This document shows, piece by piece, positions 28,584-40,153 of a stretch of 64,000 nt of DNA; position 1 is the first letter of the stretch, and every line of letters begins with the position of its first letter. Source of the DNA: Prochlorococcus sp. AG-442-M23 (lineage in GTDB: Bacteria > Cyanobacteriota > Cyanobacteriia > PCC-6307 > Cyanobiaceae); assembly GCA_003209655.1 (NCBI GenBank), contig QCPW01000001.1:1-64000 (forward strand), given 5' to 3'. The position numbers and the translations under genes were made by a program. The notes below the pieces were generated by a model that did not search any database, was not told the origin of the DNA, and was given only the letters and a program-made list of their open reading frames with translations.

Positions 28584-29519
28584 TCCAACTACCTCTAAAA
28601 TTTCCTGAGTAATAGCGGCTTGTCTTGCTTTATTATAGGTAAGATTTAAAGTACTCGCTAATTCTTTAGCATTATCACTTGCATTGTTCATTGCAGTCAT
28701 CCTACAAGCAAGTTCTGAAGCTGCTGACTCTTGAAGAGCCCTAAGAATTTGATTTTGCAAGTACAAAGGTAATAATGAATCTAATAATTGATCAGGACTT
28801 TGTTCAAAAACGATATCAGAGGACAATTTCTCTGATTGATTCTTTTCAACATTTGATTTTTCAACGAGTAATTTACTATTTTTTGTAGTTAATCTAAAAA
28901 TCTCATCATTTTCTTCTGCAATTCCTTGAGGATCTAATGGCAATAATGTTTGTACAACAGGGGCACAACTTACGAGAGTGATAAATTTGGTATAGATGAT
29001 CTCCACTCTATCTGAGTTTTCTGATAAGAATTCAGCTAAAACCTCATTGGTTATACCTTCAGAATCTATCGCAGTTGGTACTTGTTCTAATTCTTTGAAT
29101 GTACTTTTAATTGTATATTTGTCCTTCCTATTTTGAAAGTAACCTATTGCTTTCTTCCCTATTAAAATCAAATTTGGAGAATAACCTTGTTTAATTAACT
29201 CTGCGTATCTAATTTCAACCTTTTTAATTAAATTTGTATTGTAACCACCGCATAACCCCCTATCTGCAGTTATGCAAACCAAAGTAATGGTCTCAACTTC
29301 TCTCTTAGACAATAGAGGAGAATCTACAGCATCAAATTGAACTCTAGATTGAATATTTTCTAAAACCCGAGCAAGTTTATCTGCGAAAGGTCTACTTTTA
29401 AGAACTTGATCTTGTGCTCTCCTTACTTTTGCAGCTGCAACAAGTCTCATAGCCTCAGTTATTTTTCTCGTATTTTTAACCGAAACAATTCGATCTCTAA
29501 TCTCTTTAAGATTTGCCAT
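28569..29519 (-). CDS. atpG: ATP synthase subunit gamma
   Basis: The product is the 316-residue rotor shaft of F1. The N-terminal coiled coil begins NLKEIRDRIVSVKNTRKITEAMRLV and the C-terminal helix ends NKARQAAITQEILEVVGG. The cyanobacterial/plastid insertion is present in the middle (about residues 195-230), without the redox Cys pair of plants. AAGGAG lies five bases before the ATG, one of the clearest Shine-Dalgarno sites in the window. It is last of the eight atp genes. Confidence 0.97.
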   Translation of the reverse strand: MANLKEIRDRIVSVKNTRKITEAMRLVAAAKVRRAQDQVLKSRPFADKLARVLENIQSRVQFDAVDSPLLSKREVETITLVCITADRGLCGGYNTNLIKKVEIRYAELIKQGYSPNLILIGKKAIGYFQNRKDKYTIKSTFKELEQVPTAIDSEGITNEVLAEFLSENSDRVEIIYTKFITLVSCAPVVQTLLPLDPQGIAEENDEIFRLTTKNSKLLVEKSNVEKNQSEKLSSDIVFEQSPDQLLDSLLPLYLQNQILRALQESAASELACRMTAMNNASDNAKELASTLNLTYNKARQAAITQEILEVVGGSTV

Positions 29520-29538
29520 GGTATCTCCTTAAATAAAT

Positions 29539-31068
<1,530 letters not shown>

Positions 31069-31086
31069 TTAAGGTTGATTTAAAAT

Positions 31087-31629
31087 TTACTTGGAAAGTG
31101 ACAAACCAAGTTTTCTAATTTGTGAAGCGAGGGAAGCATCAATTACTTTTGATCCTACACTGGCGACGAAGCCACCAATAAGAGATGGGTCGATTTTAGT
31201 TACAAGTTCTAATTTTTCAGTTCCAGCAATATTGATGATCTTTTTGGTAATAGAACCTTTCTGTTCATCAGTAAGCTCGACTGCAGAAGTAACAGTTGCT
31301 AAAGCAATATTACTATTTTCTCGGTAAATCTCTAAAAATCTATCAAGAATAGAAGTTAGAATGCTAATTCTTTGCCTATCGGCCAATAATTTTAAGAAAT
31401 TAAGTAACGAAGAATTAACCTTATTTGAAAAAATCTCAATAATGATTCTCTTCTTAGCATCTGTCTCTAAAACTGGAGAGGATAGTGCCTTCTCCAATTC
31501 AGGGGAATCATTTACTAATTCTAAAAGTTGTTTAACCTCAGTAACCATCTCTTCAGTTTGCGAATTGTCATTTACGACTTGAAGTAATGCTTCTGCATAT
31601 GGTGTAGTAACTGAATTTAATAGTGGCAT
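31087..31629 (-). CDS. atpH: ATP synthase subunit delta
   Basis: This 180-residue stator subunit links F1 alpha to the peripheral b/b' stalk. It has the N-terminal helical bundle and the C-terminal motif region EKLELVTKIDPSLIGGFVASVGSKVIDASLASQIRKL-type, of which IDPSLIGGF is the clearest mark. The start ATG overlaps the atpF stop by one base (TAATG). Confidence 0.95.
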   Translation of the reverse strand: MPLLNSVTTPYAEALLQVVNDNSQTEEMVTEVKQLLELVNDSPELEKALSSPVLETDAKKRIIIEIFSNKVNSSLLNFLKLLADRQRISILTSILDRFLEIYRENSNIALATVTSAVELTDEQKGSITKKIINIAGTEKLELVTKIDPSLIGGFVASVGSKVIDASLASQIRKLGLSLSK

Positions 31630-32141
31630 TAGTTAACCTCAATATTGTTAATTGATTGAGTTACCAAATTTTCTTGTGTTGTTTTATCAAGTCGATTTGG
31701 GAGAGAATCTAAAGCTTTCTTAATTGCTAATTCAACAGCTTCTTTTCGAAGTTGAGATATTGCTCTAGATGCTTCAGAGCTCTCATCAGATATTGCACTT
31801 TGTTTAATTCGTGCCATCTCTTCGATTGCTTTTTTCTCACTTTCCATTCTGATTGATTCAGATCTTTTGAGGGAATCTGCTTTTATTTGAGAAGCTTTCT
31901 CTTCTGCTAAAGATAATTCTCTCTTTGCCTTCTCTAAAGCTTTTGCAGCATTGAGAAGTCGATCCTCAGCATCTTTTAATTCAAGAAGGATTCCTTCTCT
32001 CCTTTTTTGAAGCATTTTACCTAGGAAACCAGGTAAAAATTTATAGAGGCCAAAAACGACTACAGCCCAATTAAGGATATTAGTTTCAAATAAATTAAAA
32101 TTTAATCCAAAACCTTCTGTAGCAAAAAGAGTTAAATTCAT
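31629..32141 (-). CDS. atpF: ATP synthase subunit b
   Basis: This 170-residue stalk subunit has one N-terminal membrane helix ([19 protein letters not shown]) and a long charged helix for the peripheral stalk. It pairs with the shorter b' from the gene upstream. The ATG overlaps the b' stop by four bases, and the stop overlaps the delta start by one base, so the three are translationally coupled. Confidence 0.95.
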   Translation of the reverse strand: MNLTLFATEGFGLNFNLFETNILNWAVVVFGLYKFLPGFLGKMLQKRREGILLELKDAEDRLLNAAKALEKAKRELSLAEEKASQIKADSLKRSESIRMESEKKAIEEMARIKQSAISDESSEASRAISQLRKEAVELAIKKALDSLPNRLDKTTQENLVTQSINNIEVN

Positions 32142-32599
32142 TTTTCTAGAATCAATCTATTAACAATAAGTTCGCTTAGATCATCAGCTTGTTTGGAAAG
32201 TTGATCACGAGCAACAGATGCCTGACTTTCAATTTCTAGCCTTGCTTTTTCTTTTGAAGCATTTGCTTCATTATTAGCAAGTTCTAGTGCCTCTTTATAA
32301 AGCTTGTCAGACTCATTCTCAGCTTCGCTAACAATTCTTTGAGCTTCTGAACGAGCACTTTGAAGCCGAGTAAATAAATCAGCTTCTAATTTTTTAACTT
32401 CTGAAAGTTTATTTTTAGCCTCAATAATATTGTTACTTACAAACTTTTCTCTTTTTTCAACAACATTGCCAACTGGCTTAAAAAAGAGAGAATTTAATAT
32501 ATAAGTAAGAGCAACTACTTGGATCGCCATTAGCGGCAAAGTGGCATTTATATCAAATAATCCACCTTCTGTAGCACCAAAAATGTTAAAGGCCAACAT
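32138..32599 (-). CDS. ATP synthase subunit b' (second b)
   Basis: This 153-residue second peripheral-stalk subunit is typical of photosynthetic bacteria and usually named atpF2 or atpG in cyanobacteria. It has one N-terminal membrane helix ([18 protein letters not shown]) followed by a [11 protein letters not shown] turn and a long charged helix. A b/b' heterodimer holds the stator. It lies between atpE (c) and atpF. Confidence 0.94.
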   Translation of the reverse strand: MLAFNIFGATEGGLFDINATLPLMAIQVVALTYILNSLFFKPVGNVVEKREKFVSNNIIEAKNKLSEVKKLEADLFTRLQSARSEAQRIVSEAENESDKLYKEALELANNEANASKEKARLEIESQASVARDQLSKQADDLSELIVNRLILEK

Positions 32600-32668
32600 A
32601 TGATTCAGTTGAAGTTAAAAAATTAAATTTAAATATTGCTAATTAAGGATTAAAAGCAATATTTACTT

Positions 32669-32932
<264 letters not shown>

Positions 32933-32992
32933 TTAATGCTTGTGATAAATCTTTTTGTCATACACGCTTGGACATCCTTTAATTTAAGAATG

Positions 32993-33011
32993 GGTCTGAT
33001 ATTTTCAGACC
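32993..33011 (-). other. Hairpin between atpB and atpE
   Basis: GGTCTGA and TCAGACC pair around a five-base loop in the leader ahead of atpE, 79 bp before its ATG. There is no T run. A 5' stabilising or processing structure upstream of the most abundant subunit is plausible; similar elements control atpE levels in other bacteria. Confidence 0.5.
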
Positions 33012-33078
33012 TACGCGATTAGATATTTTGCCAGATTACAGACACTTTGTAAAAGTATCTGAATGTATTAGAAGAAAG

Positions 33079-33804
33079 CTAATGATGTTCTTCAACAGCT
33101 TCTCCTATGTAATAAGCAGCTAATGTGGCAAAGATTAGCGCTTGAATTGCACTTGTGAATAACCCAAGAAACATTACAGGAATTGGTAAAACTAAAGGAA
33201 CTAAAAAAACCAAAACACCAACTACTAGTTCATCAGCAAGAATATTTCCAAAAAGCCTAAAAGATAGAGATAAAGGTTTAGTAAAGTCTTCTAAAATTTT
33301 AAAAGGTAGCATTATTGGTGTTGGATGAACATAATATTCAAAATATCTCCACCCTTTATTACTTAGACCAGCATAAAAATAAGACAAAGATACTAACAAA
33401 GCCAAGGCTATAGTTGTATTTATATCAGCTGTTGGAGCTCCTAATTCTCCACTTGGCAACTTGATTAATCTCCAAGGTATTAAAGCGCCTCCCCAATTAC
33501 TTATAAAAACAAACAAGAAAAGAGTTCCTATAAATGGCATCCAATCTCTATATACTTTTTCACCAATTTGGGTTCTTGCAAGATCTCTAATGTAGTCCCA
33601 TAAAAATTCAAGTAAATTTTGCAACCCTTTAGGATCATTTTCCATTTTTTTAGTCCCTAAAGAAATAAAAACTAATAATGCTCCTAATAGAATCCAAGAA
33701 GTTAAAAAAACTTGTCCATGAAGTCTTATGTTGCCAATCTGCCAGTAAAGATGTTGACCAACTTCTAGTGCTGCAAAATTTGTTGGCAAGGAGTTAAAAA
33801 ACAT
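33079..33804 (-). CDS. atpB: ATP synthase subunit a
   Basis: This 241-residue membrane subunit forms the proton half-channels. It has five or so helices. The essential Arg lies in [20 protein letters not shown], and the last helix carries [44 protein letters not shown] is also conserved in cyanobacteria and plastids. Second gene of the operon after atp1. Confidence 0.97.
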   Translation of the reverse strand: MFFNSLPTNFAALEVGQHLYWQIGNIRLHGQVFLTSWILLGALLVFISLGTKKMENDPKGLQNLLEFLWDYIRDLARTQIGEKVYRDWMPFIGTLFLFVFISNWGGALIPWRLIKLPSGELGAPTADINTTIALALLVSLSYFYAGLSNKGWRYFEYYVHPTPIMLPFKILEDFTKPLSLSFRLFGNILADELVVGVLVFLVPLVLPIPVMFLGLFTSAIQALIFATLAAYYIGEAVEEHH

Positions 33805-33846
33805 TTTGATTTAAAAAATGATAATTTTTGATAAGCAAAAACTTAC

Positions 33847-34323
33847 TTAAGAACGTGAAAAATAAAATATAAGGCAAGGCTTATAAATAAAAAAGCCTAT
33901 CATTGCTGGGAAAATTTCTAATGATCCTAGCTTGCTCGCAAAAATAAAGAGACAAACTGGAACCAATAGTTGTAATTGAGAAACGCGAGTTGATTCTTTT
34001 CCAATTTTTCCTATGCTTTTAGCAAGCAAACGTAAGTAAAAAATCCCAGAAATAGCTCCTATTAAAACACTAAAACCAAAAGTATAACCAATGATAATTG
34101 CTGTTAGAGATGCAACTAAAATGGCAACAATAAAAGTAATACCAAAAATTGTTATTTGCAATTTAGTGTATTCATCATTTTTTGAAAAAATTTTTTGAAA
34201 TTGATTTGCAATAACAGATTTAATTTCATTAATGAAAGAATAATTCTGGACAGGGGATTCATGAACATTCTTACTAGGAAGATGTTCAATTCTTTTTCTT
34301 TCTGAGTCCACAGACGTGAACAT
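33847..34323 (-). CDS. ATP synthase protein I (Atp1/AtpI-like)
   Basis: The 158 residues start with a charged 55-residue N terminus. Then come three or four membrane helices (ITIFGITFIVAILVASLTAIIIGYTFG; ISGIFYLRLLAKSIG; LQLLVPVCLFIFASKLG; and a final one). This matches the small membrane protein that heads cyanobacterial atp operons and aids c-ring assembly. The family is poorly conserved, so the assignment rests largely on position and topology. Confidence 0.78.
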   Translation of the reverse strand: MFTSVDSERKRIEHLPSKNVHESPVQNYSFINEIKSVIANQFQKIFSKNDEYTKLQITIFGITFIVAILVASLTAIIIGYTFGFSVLIGAISGIFYLRLLAKSIGKIGKESTRVSQLQLLVPVCLFIFASKLGSLEIFPAMIGFFIYKPCLIFYFSRS

Positions 34324-34490
34324 AATTAAGAAACCCCCCTCTATACAGTTTTTAAGTAAGTATAAAAACCCAGTGAATCTATCATGGAGAGGGGCCTTTT
34401 AGCTAGGTATTTTTTATTTAAAGTCCTAATTCTTAAGATTTGTGATATTTGATATTTGTTTATAAATCATTAAATATGAATTGAGATTTA

Positions 34491-34514
34491 TTAAACTAAA
34501 CTAAATTAGTTTAA
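34491..34514. promoter_or_regulatory. 24-bp inverted repeat between atp1 and ftsW
   Basis: TTAAACTAA and TTAGTTTAA flank six bases, in the 268-bp gap between the divergent atp operon and ftsW. The geometry fits a dimeric repressor or activator site. The AT-rich background makes chance possible. Nothing else is recognisable in this gap. Confidence 0.3.
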
Positions 34515-34591
34515 TTTCACTTAAAAACGAAGTACAAAGACTTGGCAAAGTACTTATTTAACGTCTCAATAGTATATCTACGAACCTTAAA

Positions 34592-35821
34592 TTGGAGATA
34601 AGTAAAGAAGCCACAAAATATAACCCACTTTTTAAAAGAAATAGAACTTTTTATTCCAAAACTATCTCAAAAAATTTAAGGGACACTCTCTTACCTTTGC
34701 CTTGGAAGATTTGGCCGTATGAAGGGAAACTACTAATTATTGTGATAGGTATTTGGTCTATTTTAGGACTATTTATTTTGGGTTCTGCAAGTTGGTGGGT
34801 TGCCAACAAGGAAATGGGAGATTGGGCTTACTATTTAAAAAGACAAATTATATGGTTTATTCCAGGATTAACCTTCTTTTATTTCGTCTTAAATACAAAT
34901 ATAAGAGATCTTTTAAAAATTTCAAAAATAATTTTTTACCTCTTCATTTTGTTAATAATATCAACTATTTTTTTCGGCAGTACAGTAAACGGATCTTCAA
35001 GATGGTTAATTCTGGGCCCATTACAAATACAACCTTCTGAACTCATTAAACCATTTTCAATTTTAGAAGCAGCTAATTTATTTGCACATTGGAATTTAGT
35101 TAAAAATAATAAAAAAATTATTTCATTAAGTACTTTTGGATTATTAATCTTATTGATAATGAAGCAGCCTAATTTAAGTACTGCGGGATTAACGGGGATT
35201 CTTTTTTGGATAATGGGCTTATGTGGTGGTGTTAAATTCAGTTCACTCTTATCAGTAGCTTCATTAGGATTTGCAAGTGGGTGTATAAGTATTATTAGCA
35301 ATGAATATCAAAAACTAAGAGTAATATCATTTATAAATCCTTGGAAAGATGCACAGGGTAATGGGTATCAGTTAATTCAAAGCTTATTAGCAATAGGTTC
35401 TGGAGGATTATTTGGACAAGGATTTGGTCTCTCTACACAGAAATTGCAATATTTGCCTATTCAAAGCACAGATTTTATTTTTGCTATTTTTGCAGAAGAA
35501 TTTGGTTTATTAGGATCAACCCTATTTTTAGGCTTTTTAGTTCTTTTTTCTTATTTAGGCTTAAGAATTGCAATAAAATGCAGAAATAACTATACAAAGT
35601 TAGTCGCTATTGGATGTGTAACCATACTTTTATGCCAATCCATAATGCATATTGCTGTAGCAACGGGAACTATGCCTACTACGGGTTTACCATTACCTTT
35701 TGTAAGTTACGGAGGAAATTCTTTATTGTCCTCATTTTTTGTGATTGGCATGTTGTTAAGATGTTCTCTAGAATCGACTGGCTTTATAGGCATCTTTAGT
35801 GTACGAAAATCTTTTTATTAG
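34592..35821 (+). CDS. ftsW: FtsW peptidoglycan polymerase (SEDS family)
   Basis: This protein of 409 residues has about ten membrane helices. It polymerises septal glycan strands from lipid II with a partner transpeptidase. SEDS marks are NGSSRWLILGPLQIQPSELIKP, GNGYQLIQSLLAIGSGGLFGQG, STDFIFAIFAEEFGLLGS and TTGLPLPFVSYGGNS. The FtsW type fits its cytoplasmic N terminus and length. No ATG is near the front; TTG at 34592 is the best start. ccdA and ccsB follow on the same strand. Confidence 0.88.
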   Translation: MEISKEATKYNPLFKRNRTFYSKTISKNLRDTLLPLPWKIWPYEGKLLIIVIGIWSILGLFILGSASWWVANKEMGDWAYYLKRQIIWFIPGLTFFYFVLNTNIRDLLKISKIIFYLFILLIISTIFFGSTVNGSSRWLILGPLQIQPSELIKPFSILEAANLFAHWNLVKNNKKIISLSTFGLLILLIMKQPNLSTAGLTGILFWIMGLCGGVKFSSLLSVASLGFASGCISIISNEYQKLRVISFINPWKDAQGNGYQLIQSLLAIGSGGLFGQGFGLSTQKLQYLPIQSTDFIFAIFAEEFGLLGSTLFLGFLVLFSYLGLRIAIKCRNNYTKLVAIGCVTILLCQSIMHIAVATGTMPTTGLPLPFVSYGGNSLLSSFFVIGMLLRCSLESTGFIGIFSVRKSFY

Positions 35822-35904
35822 CTAGAATTTTAAAAATTTATTTTATTGTTATCACATCAATTAATTTAGTTATTTCAGAGTTAGCTCAAAAGGGTAATTT
35901 ATTA

Positions 35905-36561
35905 ATGGAGCAAGGGCTTTATAATCCAGGCCCTTTTACTATTTTTTTAGTCTTTACAGCAGGTCTTTTAACAAGTCTCGGGCCATGTTCTTTATCTTTA
36001 CTACCAATCACAATTGCCTATGTTGGTGGAACTAAGAAGAATAAATTTAAACTTATAAGCTTTTCTATTGGAGTTATTTTTTCGCTCATTGCCTTGGGCG
36101 CATTAAGTGGATTCTTGGGAAGGATATATGGACAATTACCCTCTTACTACACATCTTTAGTGGCTTTCATAGCAATAATTATGGGTCTAAATTTATTAGG
36201 AATTTTAAAATTCCAATTCCCAAATGGACCCGATTTAGGATTTATGGAAGATAAGTTTCCTTCTCTAATAACGCCTTTTGTTATTGGTGGAACTTTTGGT
36301 CTTGCCTCTTCGCCTTGTATTACTCCAGTACTAGCAACACTATTGGCATGGGTATCACAAGCGAAAAATCCAACAATTTCAATTATCTTTTTATTTTTCT
36401 TTGGACTTGGACAAGTAACTCCATTAATTCTTGCAGGGGCGACAACTGAAAATTTAAAAAAATTTCTTGAACTTAGAAAATATAGTCAAATAATTCCCAC
36501 CCTAAGTGGAATATTCTTAGTTTCTATAGGAATTCTAAATTTAGTTTCAAATTGGATCTAA
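35905..36561 (+). CDS. ccdA: CcdA thiol-disulfide transporter (cytochrome c biogenesis)
   Basis: This 218-residue membrane protein of six helices moves reducing equivalents into the thylakoid lumen to keep apocytochrome c thiols reduced. The redox Cys pair is visible in SLGPCSLSLLPITI and SSPCITPVLATLL. Its stop is immediately followed by the ccsB ATG, with no spacer. Together they form the system II haem-attachment pathway for cytochromes f and c6. Confidence 0.92.
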   Translation: MEQGLYNPGPFTIFLVFTAGLLTSLGPCSLSLLPITIAYVGGTKKNKFKLISFSIGVIFSLIALGALSGFLGRIYGQLPSYYTSLVAFIAIIMGLNLLGILKFQFPNGPDLGFMEDKFPSLITPFVIGGTFGLASSPCITPVLATLLAWVSQAKNPTISIIFLFFFGLGQVTPLILAGATTENLKKFLELRKYSQIIPTLSGIFLVSIGILNLVSNWI

Positions 36562-37848
36562 ATGATTATTTTTAAGAATTTAATTTTTAAAATATCAAGT
36601 TTAAGATTTGCAATTGTATTAATAATTTTTATTGCTTTTGTAAGTGGCATTGGAACTTTCATACCTCAAGGAAATGATCCGCAAGATTATATTGATTTCT
36701 ACAATGAAAATCCAATTCTAGGATTTATTGATGGATATCAAATTCTTAAACTTCAACTAAATCACATTTATACAAGTAATTGGTTTTTATTTTCTTTAAT
36801 ACTTCTTTGTATTTCGCTTGCAGCTTGCAGCTTTCGAAGGCAAATTCCCTCATTAAAGGCTGCATTAAAATGGACTGACTATAAAGATGAAAAAAAATTC
36901 TTCAAACTCCAATTAACAACTAATTATAATGCGAACCAAAATGAAGATCTTATATTAAAAGCTTATTCTTTGCTTAGAAAAAAAGGGTGGGGCATTACCA
37001 GATTTGAGAATCGCTTATCTGCGAGAAAAGGTTTAGTAGGTAAATTTGGACCTATAATTGTCCATATAGGACTTATTATCTTACTTATAGGCTCAGCATA
37101 TGGAAATTTTAGTAGCCAATCTAAAGAAAAATATTTGAAATTAGGAGAAAGTTTAGATTTAATAAATGAGAGTGATAATTCAAAAATAACAATAAAATTA
37201 AAAAATTTTTTAATAGAACGTGAAAGTGATGGCAAACCAAAGCAATTTACTTCAAATTTAGACTTTTTATCCGAAGAACAAAAGTTTAATGAAATAAAAA
37301 CAACTCAAGTGAATCATCCGATCAGATTCAAAGGTTTAACTATTTATCAAGCCGATTGGGCAGTTTCAAATATTGTTATGGAAATCGATAGTGTTCTTTA
37401 CCAACTAAAACTAAAACCTATCCCTGAGATAGGAGATCAAATATGGGGGCTATTAATTGAATTAGGAAGAGAGAACAAAAATAATTATCTTTTAACAATT
37501 GATAATGAAAATGGTCCTCTTAAAGTCTCAAATATTAAAGATTTTTCTGAAAGTTTTGTTTATTTAAATGGGGATCCTGTAAAAATAAATAATTCAGTAC
37601 TATCTTTAAAAAAGATAATACCTAGCAGTGGTTTAATAATTAAAAATGATCCTTCAATTCCATTTATTTATTTATCTTTTACCTTAATAATAATTGGAAC
37701 AGTTTTCAGTCTTATTCCTACAAACCAAATATGGATTTTATTCAACAAAAATTCAAATAAATTATTTGTTGGTGGTTTAAGTAATAGAAATTTACTAGGT
37801 TTTAAAAAGGAATTTCTAAAGTTATCAGACGAGATAAAAAAATATTAG
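36562..37848 (+). CDS. ccsB: CcsB (Ccs1/ResB) cytochrome c biogenesis protein
   Basis: This 428-residue protein has N-terminal membrane helices ([37 protein letters not shown]), a helix with the conserved His ([16 protein letters not shown]), a large lumenal domain and a final helix near residue 370. This is the ResB/Ccs1 layout. It works with CcsA, not in this window, to deliver haem. It converges on queF with a four-base overlap. cyanobacterial naming varies between ccsB and ccs1. Confidence 0.9.
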   Translation: MIIFKNLIFKISSLRFAIVLIIFIAFVSGIGTFIPQGNDPQDYIDFYNENPILGFIDGYQILKLQLNHIYTSNWFLFSLILLCISLAACSFRRQIPSLKAALKWTDYKDEKKFFKLQLTTNYNANQNEDLILKAYSLLRKKGWGITRFENRLSARKGLVGKFGPIIVHIGLIILLIGSAYGNFSSQSKEKYLKLGESLDLINESDNSKITIKLKNFLIERESDGKPKQFTSNLDFLSEEQKFNEIKTTQVNHPIRFKGLTIYQADWAVSNIVMEIDSVLYQLKLKPIPEIGDQIWGLLIELGRENKNNYLLTIDNENGPLKVSNIKDFSESFVYLNGDPVKINNSVLSLKKIIPSSGLIIKNDPSIPFIYLSFTLIIIGTVFSLIPTNQIWILFNKNSNKLFVGGLSNRNLLGFKKEFLKLSDEIKKY

Positions 37849-38255
37849 TTTCTTTTCTGACCACTATAAATGTCTAATTTCATAGCAACATTTCCTCTAG
37901 GATTAAAATCAGCGTTTAAATGAATCCAGTGAGGCGATGCTGCATTCAAGAGGTCATCCATAATTATATTAACCACCTCTTCATGTGATATTTTGAGATC
38001 CCTAAAGTTATTAATGTAAAGTTTTAAGGATTTCAACTCGTATACTTTGGTATTTGGCTGGTAGAAGATTTTTAATTTTGCGAAATCAGGATAACCAGAA
38101 AAAGGACATTTACAAGTGAATTCAGGAAGTTCAATTGAAATTTCATAAATTCTTTTTTTATTTGGATTTTCAAAGCATATTATTTTTGATTCTTTTATTA
38201 TTCTTTCCCCATACAAAGGTTTATTAGTCGAATTATGTAAATTAACTTTACTCAT
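37845..38255 (-). CDS. queF: NADPH-dependent 7-cyano-7-deazaguanine reductase
   Basis: This 136-residue single-domain tunnel-fold enzyme reduces preQ0 to preQ1 for queuosine in tRNA. The catalytic Cys lies in [10 protein letters not shown]; the QueF substrate motif follows as [14 protein letters not shown] and SHEEVV. Length matches the short (YkvM-type) class. Other queuosine genes are not in this window. It is divergent from the glnB transcript. Confidence 0.92.
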   Translation of the reverse strand: MSKVNLHNSTNKPLYGERIIKESKIICFENPNKKRIYEISIELPEFTCKCPFSGYPDFAKLKIFYQPNTKVYELKSLKLYINNFRDLKISHEEVVNIIMDDLLNAASPHWIHLNADFNPRGNVAMKLDIYSGQKRN

Positions 38256-38367
38256 TTTTTAAATATCATATTTACTAAAAATATATAAAAAGCTAATTTT
38301 TCGCAAAAATTCAATCTATAAAAAAGTATTACAAATCAATAAGTCAAAGGATACAAATTTAAAGATT

Positions 38368-38381
38368 GTATCAACAGTTAC
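38368..38381 (+). promoter_or_regulatory. NtcA-type binding site upstream of glnB
   Basis: GTATCAACAGTTAC is a perfect GTA-N8-TAC palindrome, the consensus for the cyanobacterial nitrogen regulator NtcA. A TATATA/TATATT -10-like element lies 24-28 bases downstream, close to the spacing of NtcA-activated promoters. It sits 50 bases ahead of the ATG at 38432 and would drive that gene and glnB. Confidence 0.7.
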
Positions 38382-38431
38382 AATCCGATGTTGATTTAAA
38401 GAGTTTATATATATTTAGTTTCAAAAAATTT

Positions 38432-38677
38432 ATGGACATTTGTTTGGAAAATATTGATAACAATCTAAATAAATCCCTTAAGCCGATTAGTGTAATTGGA
38501 ATGCTTTGGCTCCAAACTCATTTTGATAATAAGGAATGGGAGGCATTATCTAATAATCAAGTAATAATTTCAAACGAAAATTCTCAGTTGTTAGTTGAAG
38601 ATGCTATTAGCGCCGGTCTAAAAATCGAATCATTTTCTGGAGTTTCAAAACTGGATGTTTTTCATAAAAAGAATTAA
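38432..38677 (+). CDS. Small hypothetical protein upstream of glnB
   Basis: This 81-residue soluble protein reads MDICLENIDNNLNKSL, then GMLWLQTHFDNKEWEAL, and ends in a Lys-rich tail. I do not recognise a family. A TTG at 38366 would add 22 residues, but the NtcA-type box (38368) and -10 region lie inside that extension, so the ATG at 38432 is the better start. glnB follows 24 bp downstream; co-expression with PII under nitrogen control is likely. A link to nitrogen sensing is inference. Confidence 0.65.
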   Translation: MDICLENIDNNLNKSLKPISVIGMLWLQTHFDNKEWEALSNNQVIISNENSQLLVEDAISAGLKIESFSGVSKLDVFHKKN

Positions 38678-38695
38678 ACTTAAAATATTCAGTAG

Positions 38696-39040
<345 letters not shown>

Positions 39041-39056
<16 letters not shown>

Positions 39057-39853
39057 ACTAGGTTTTCTATAAATTTCCTATTTATTATTGGATTAGGCAC
39101 TTCCGTCTTAGACATCCAAGCTAAGTATTCATGATTCCCTGCAGGACCTACTAATGGGGAAGCTACAATACCCTTTATATTCCATTTTAATTCTCCTGCT
39201 GCATTAATAACTGACTCTATAGCCTCAATATGATATTCAGGCTTTCTTACAACACCTCCTTTACTTACACGATCTTTGCCTACTTCAAATTGCGGTTTAA
39301 TAAGAAATATTCCCTCTATTAAATCTCCTGATAGTAAATTATTAATAGGTTCAAAAACTAATTTTAATGAAATAAAAGACAAATCCGCTACGACAAAATT
39401 TGGGAGTAAATTGTTTTTAGAATATAAATCTTCAGGGTTTAAATATCGAATATTTGATCTTTCAAAGAGTATTACTTTTGGGTTCTCCCTTATTTTCCAA
39501 GCCGTTTGTCCATAACCTACATCTACTCCATAAATTATTTTCGCGCCTTGTTGCAACAAGCAATCAGTGAATCCTCCAGTAGAAATCCCTGCATCTATGC
39601 ACACTCTATCTTTCACATTAATTTTTAATTTTTTAAAAGCTTCGAATAATTTTTCACCTCCTCTTGAAACAAATTGAGGTTCAGATTCAATAAAAAATTC
39701 AGATCCTACTAATACTTGTTGGCCAGGTTTATCGAAAATCTTCCCATTAATATCTTTGACTTTCCCAGCAAGAATTAAGCCCTGTGCCTTCTGACGAGTT
39801 TCACATAAACCTTTATTTAAAAGATAAAGATCTAATCTACTTTTATTAATCAT
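39041..39853 (-). CDS. tlyA: TlyA-family rRNA methyltransferase (S4 domain)
   Basis: The 270 residues have an N-terminal S4 RNA-binding domain (residues 1-65, SRLDLYLLNKGLCETRQKAQ) joined to an FtsJ-like methyltransferase (CIDAGISTGGFTDCLLQQGA is motif I; VVADLSFISLKLVFEP follows). TlyA enzymes methylate 2'-O positions in 16S and 23S rRNA. It converges exactly with glnB. The 300-bp gap to purB on its upstream side is extremely AT-rich; beyond the promoters it must contain, I see nothing there. Confidence 0.87.
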
Positions 39854-40153
39854 TTCTACAAAAAAGATGAGGCCTAATAGTTTTTAATGACAATTCGAAA
39901 TTATACTCTTAAATAATTATTCAAATTCTAATTCTAAATTTAAATAAAAAATAATTATTACTTATAAATATAATCCAATCGCAAATTTGTATCATTGATA
40001 AAATGACTTAGTATTTATAAATATAAAAGCTAAAACCCTTAGAAAAAATTATTTATCCAAATATGTTTAAGGGCAAGAATATTTTTAACGTTAACCAGTA
40101 GAGCAATTAAAAGATTATAGTTATAATAATGAAATTGACGATGTTTAAAAATT

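Noticed and set aside
38366-38431. N-terminal extension from TTG for the gene upstream of glnB
   Set aside because: The NtcA-type box and -10-like element lie within it, so it is more likely promoter.
39854-40153. Possible small genes or an RNA in the 300-bp gap between tlyA and purB
   Set aside because: All frames are short or have no protein-like sequence; no stem-loop with a T run was seen.
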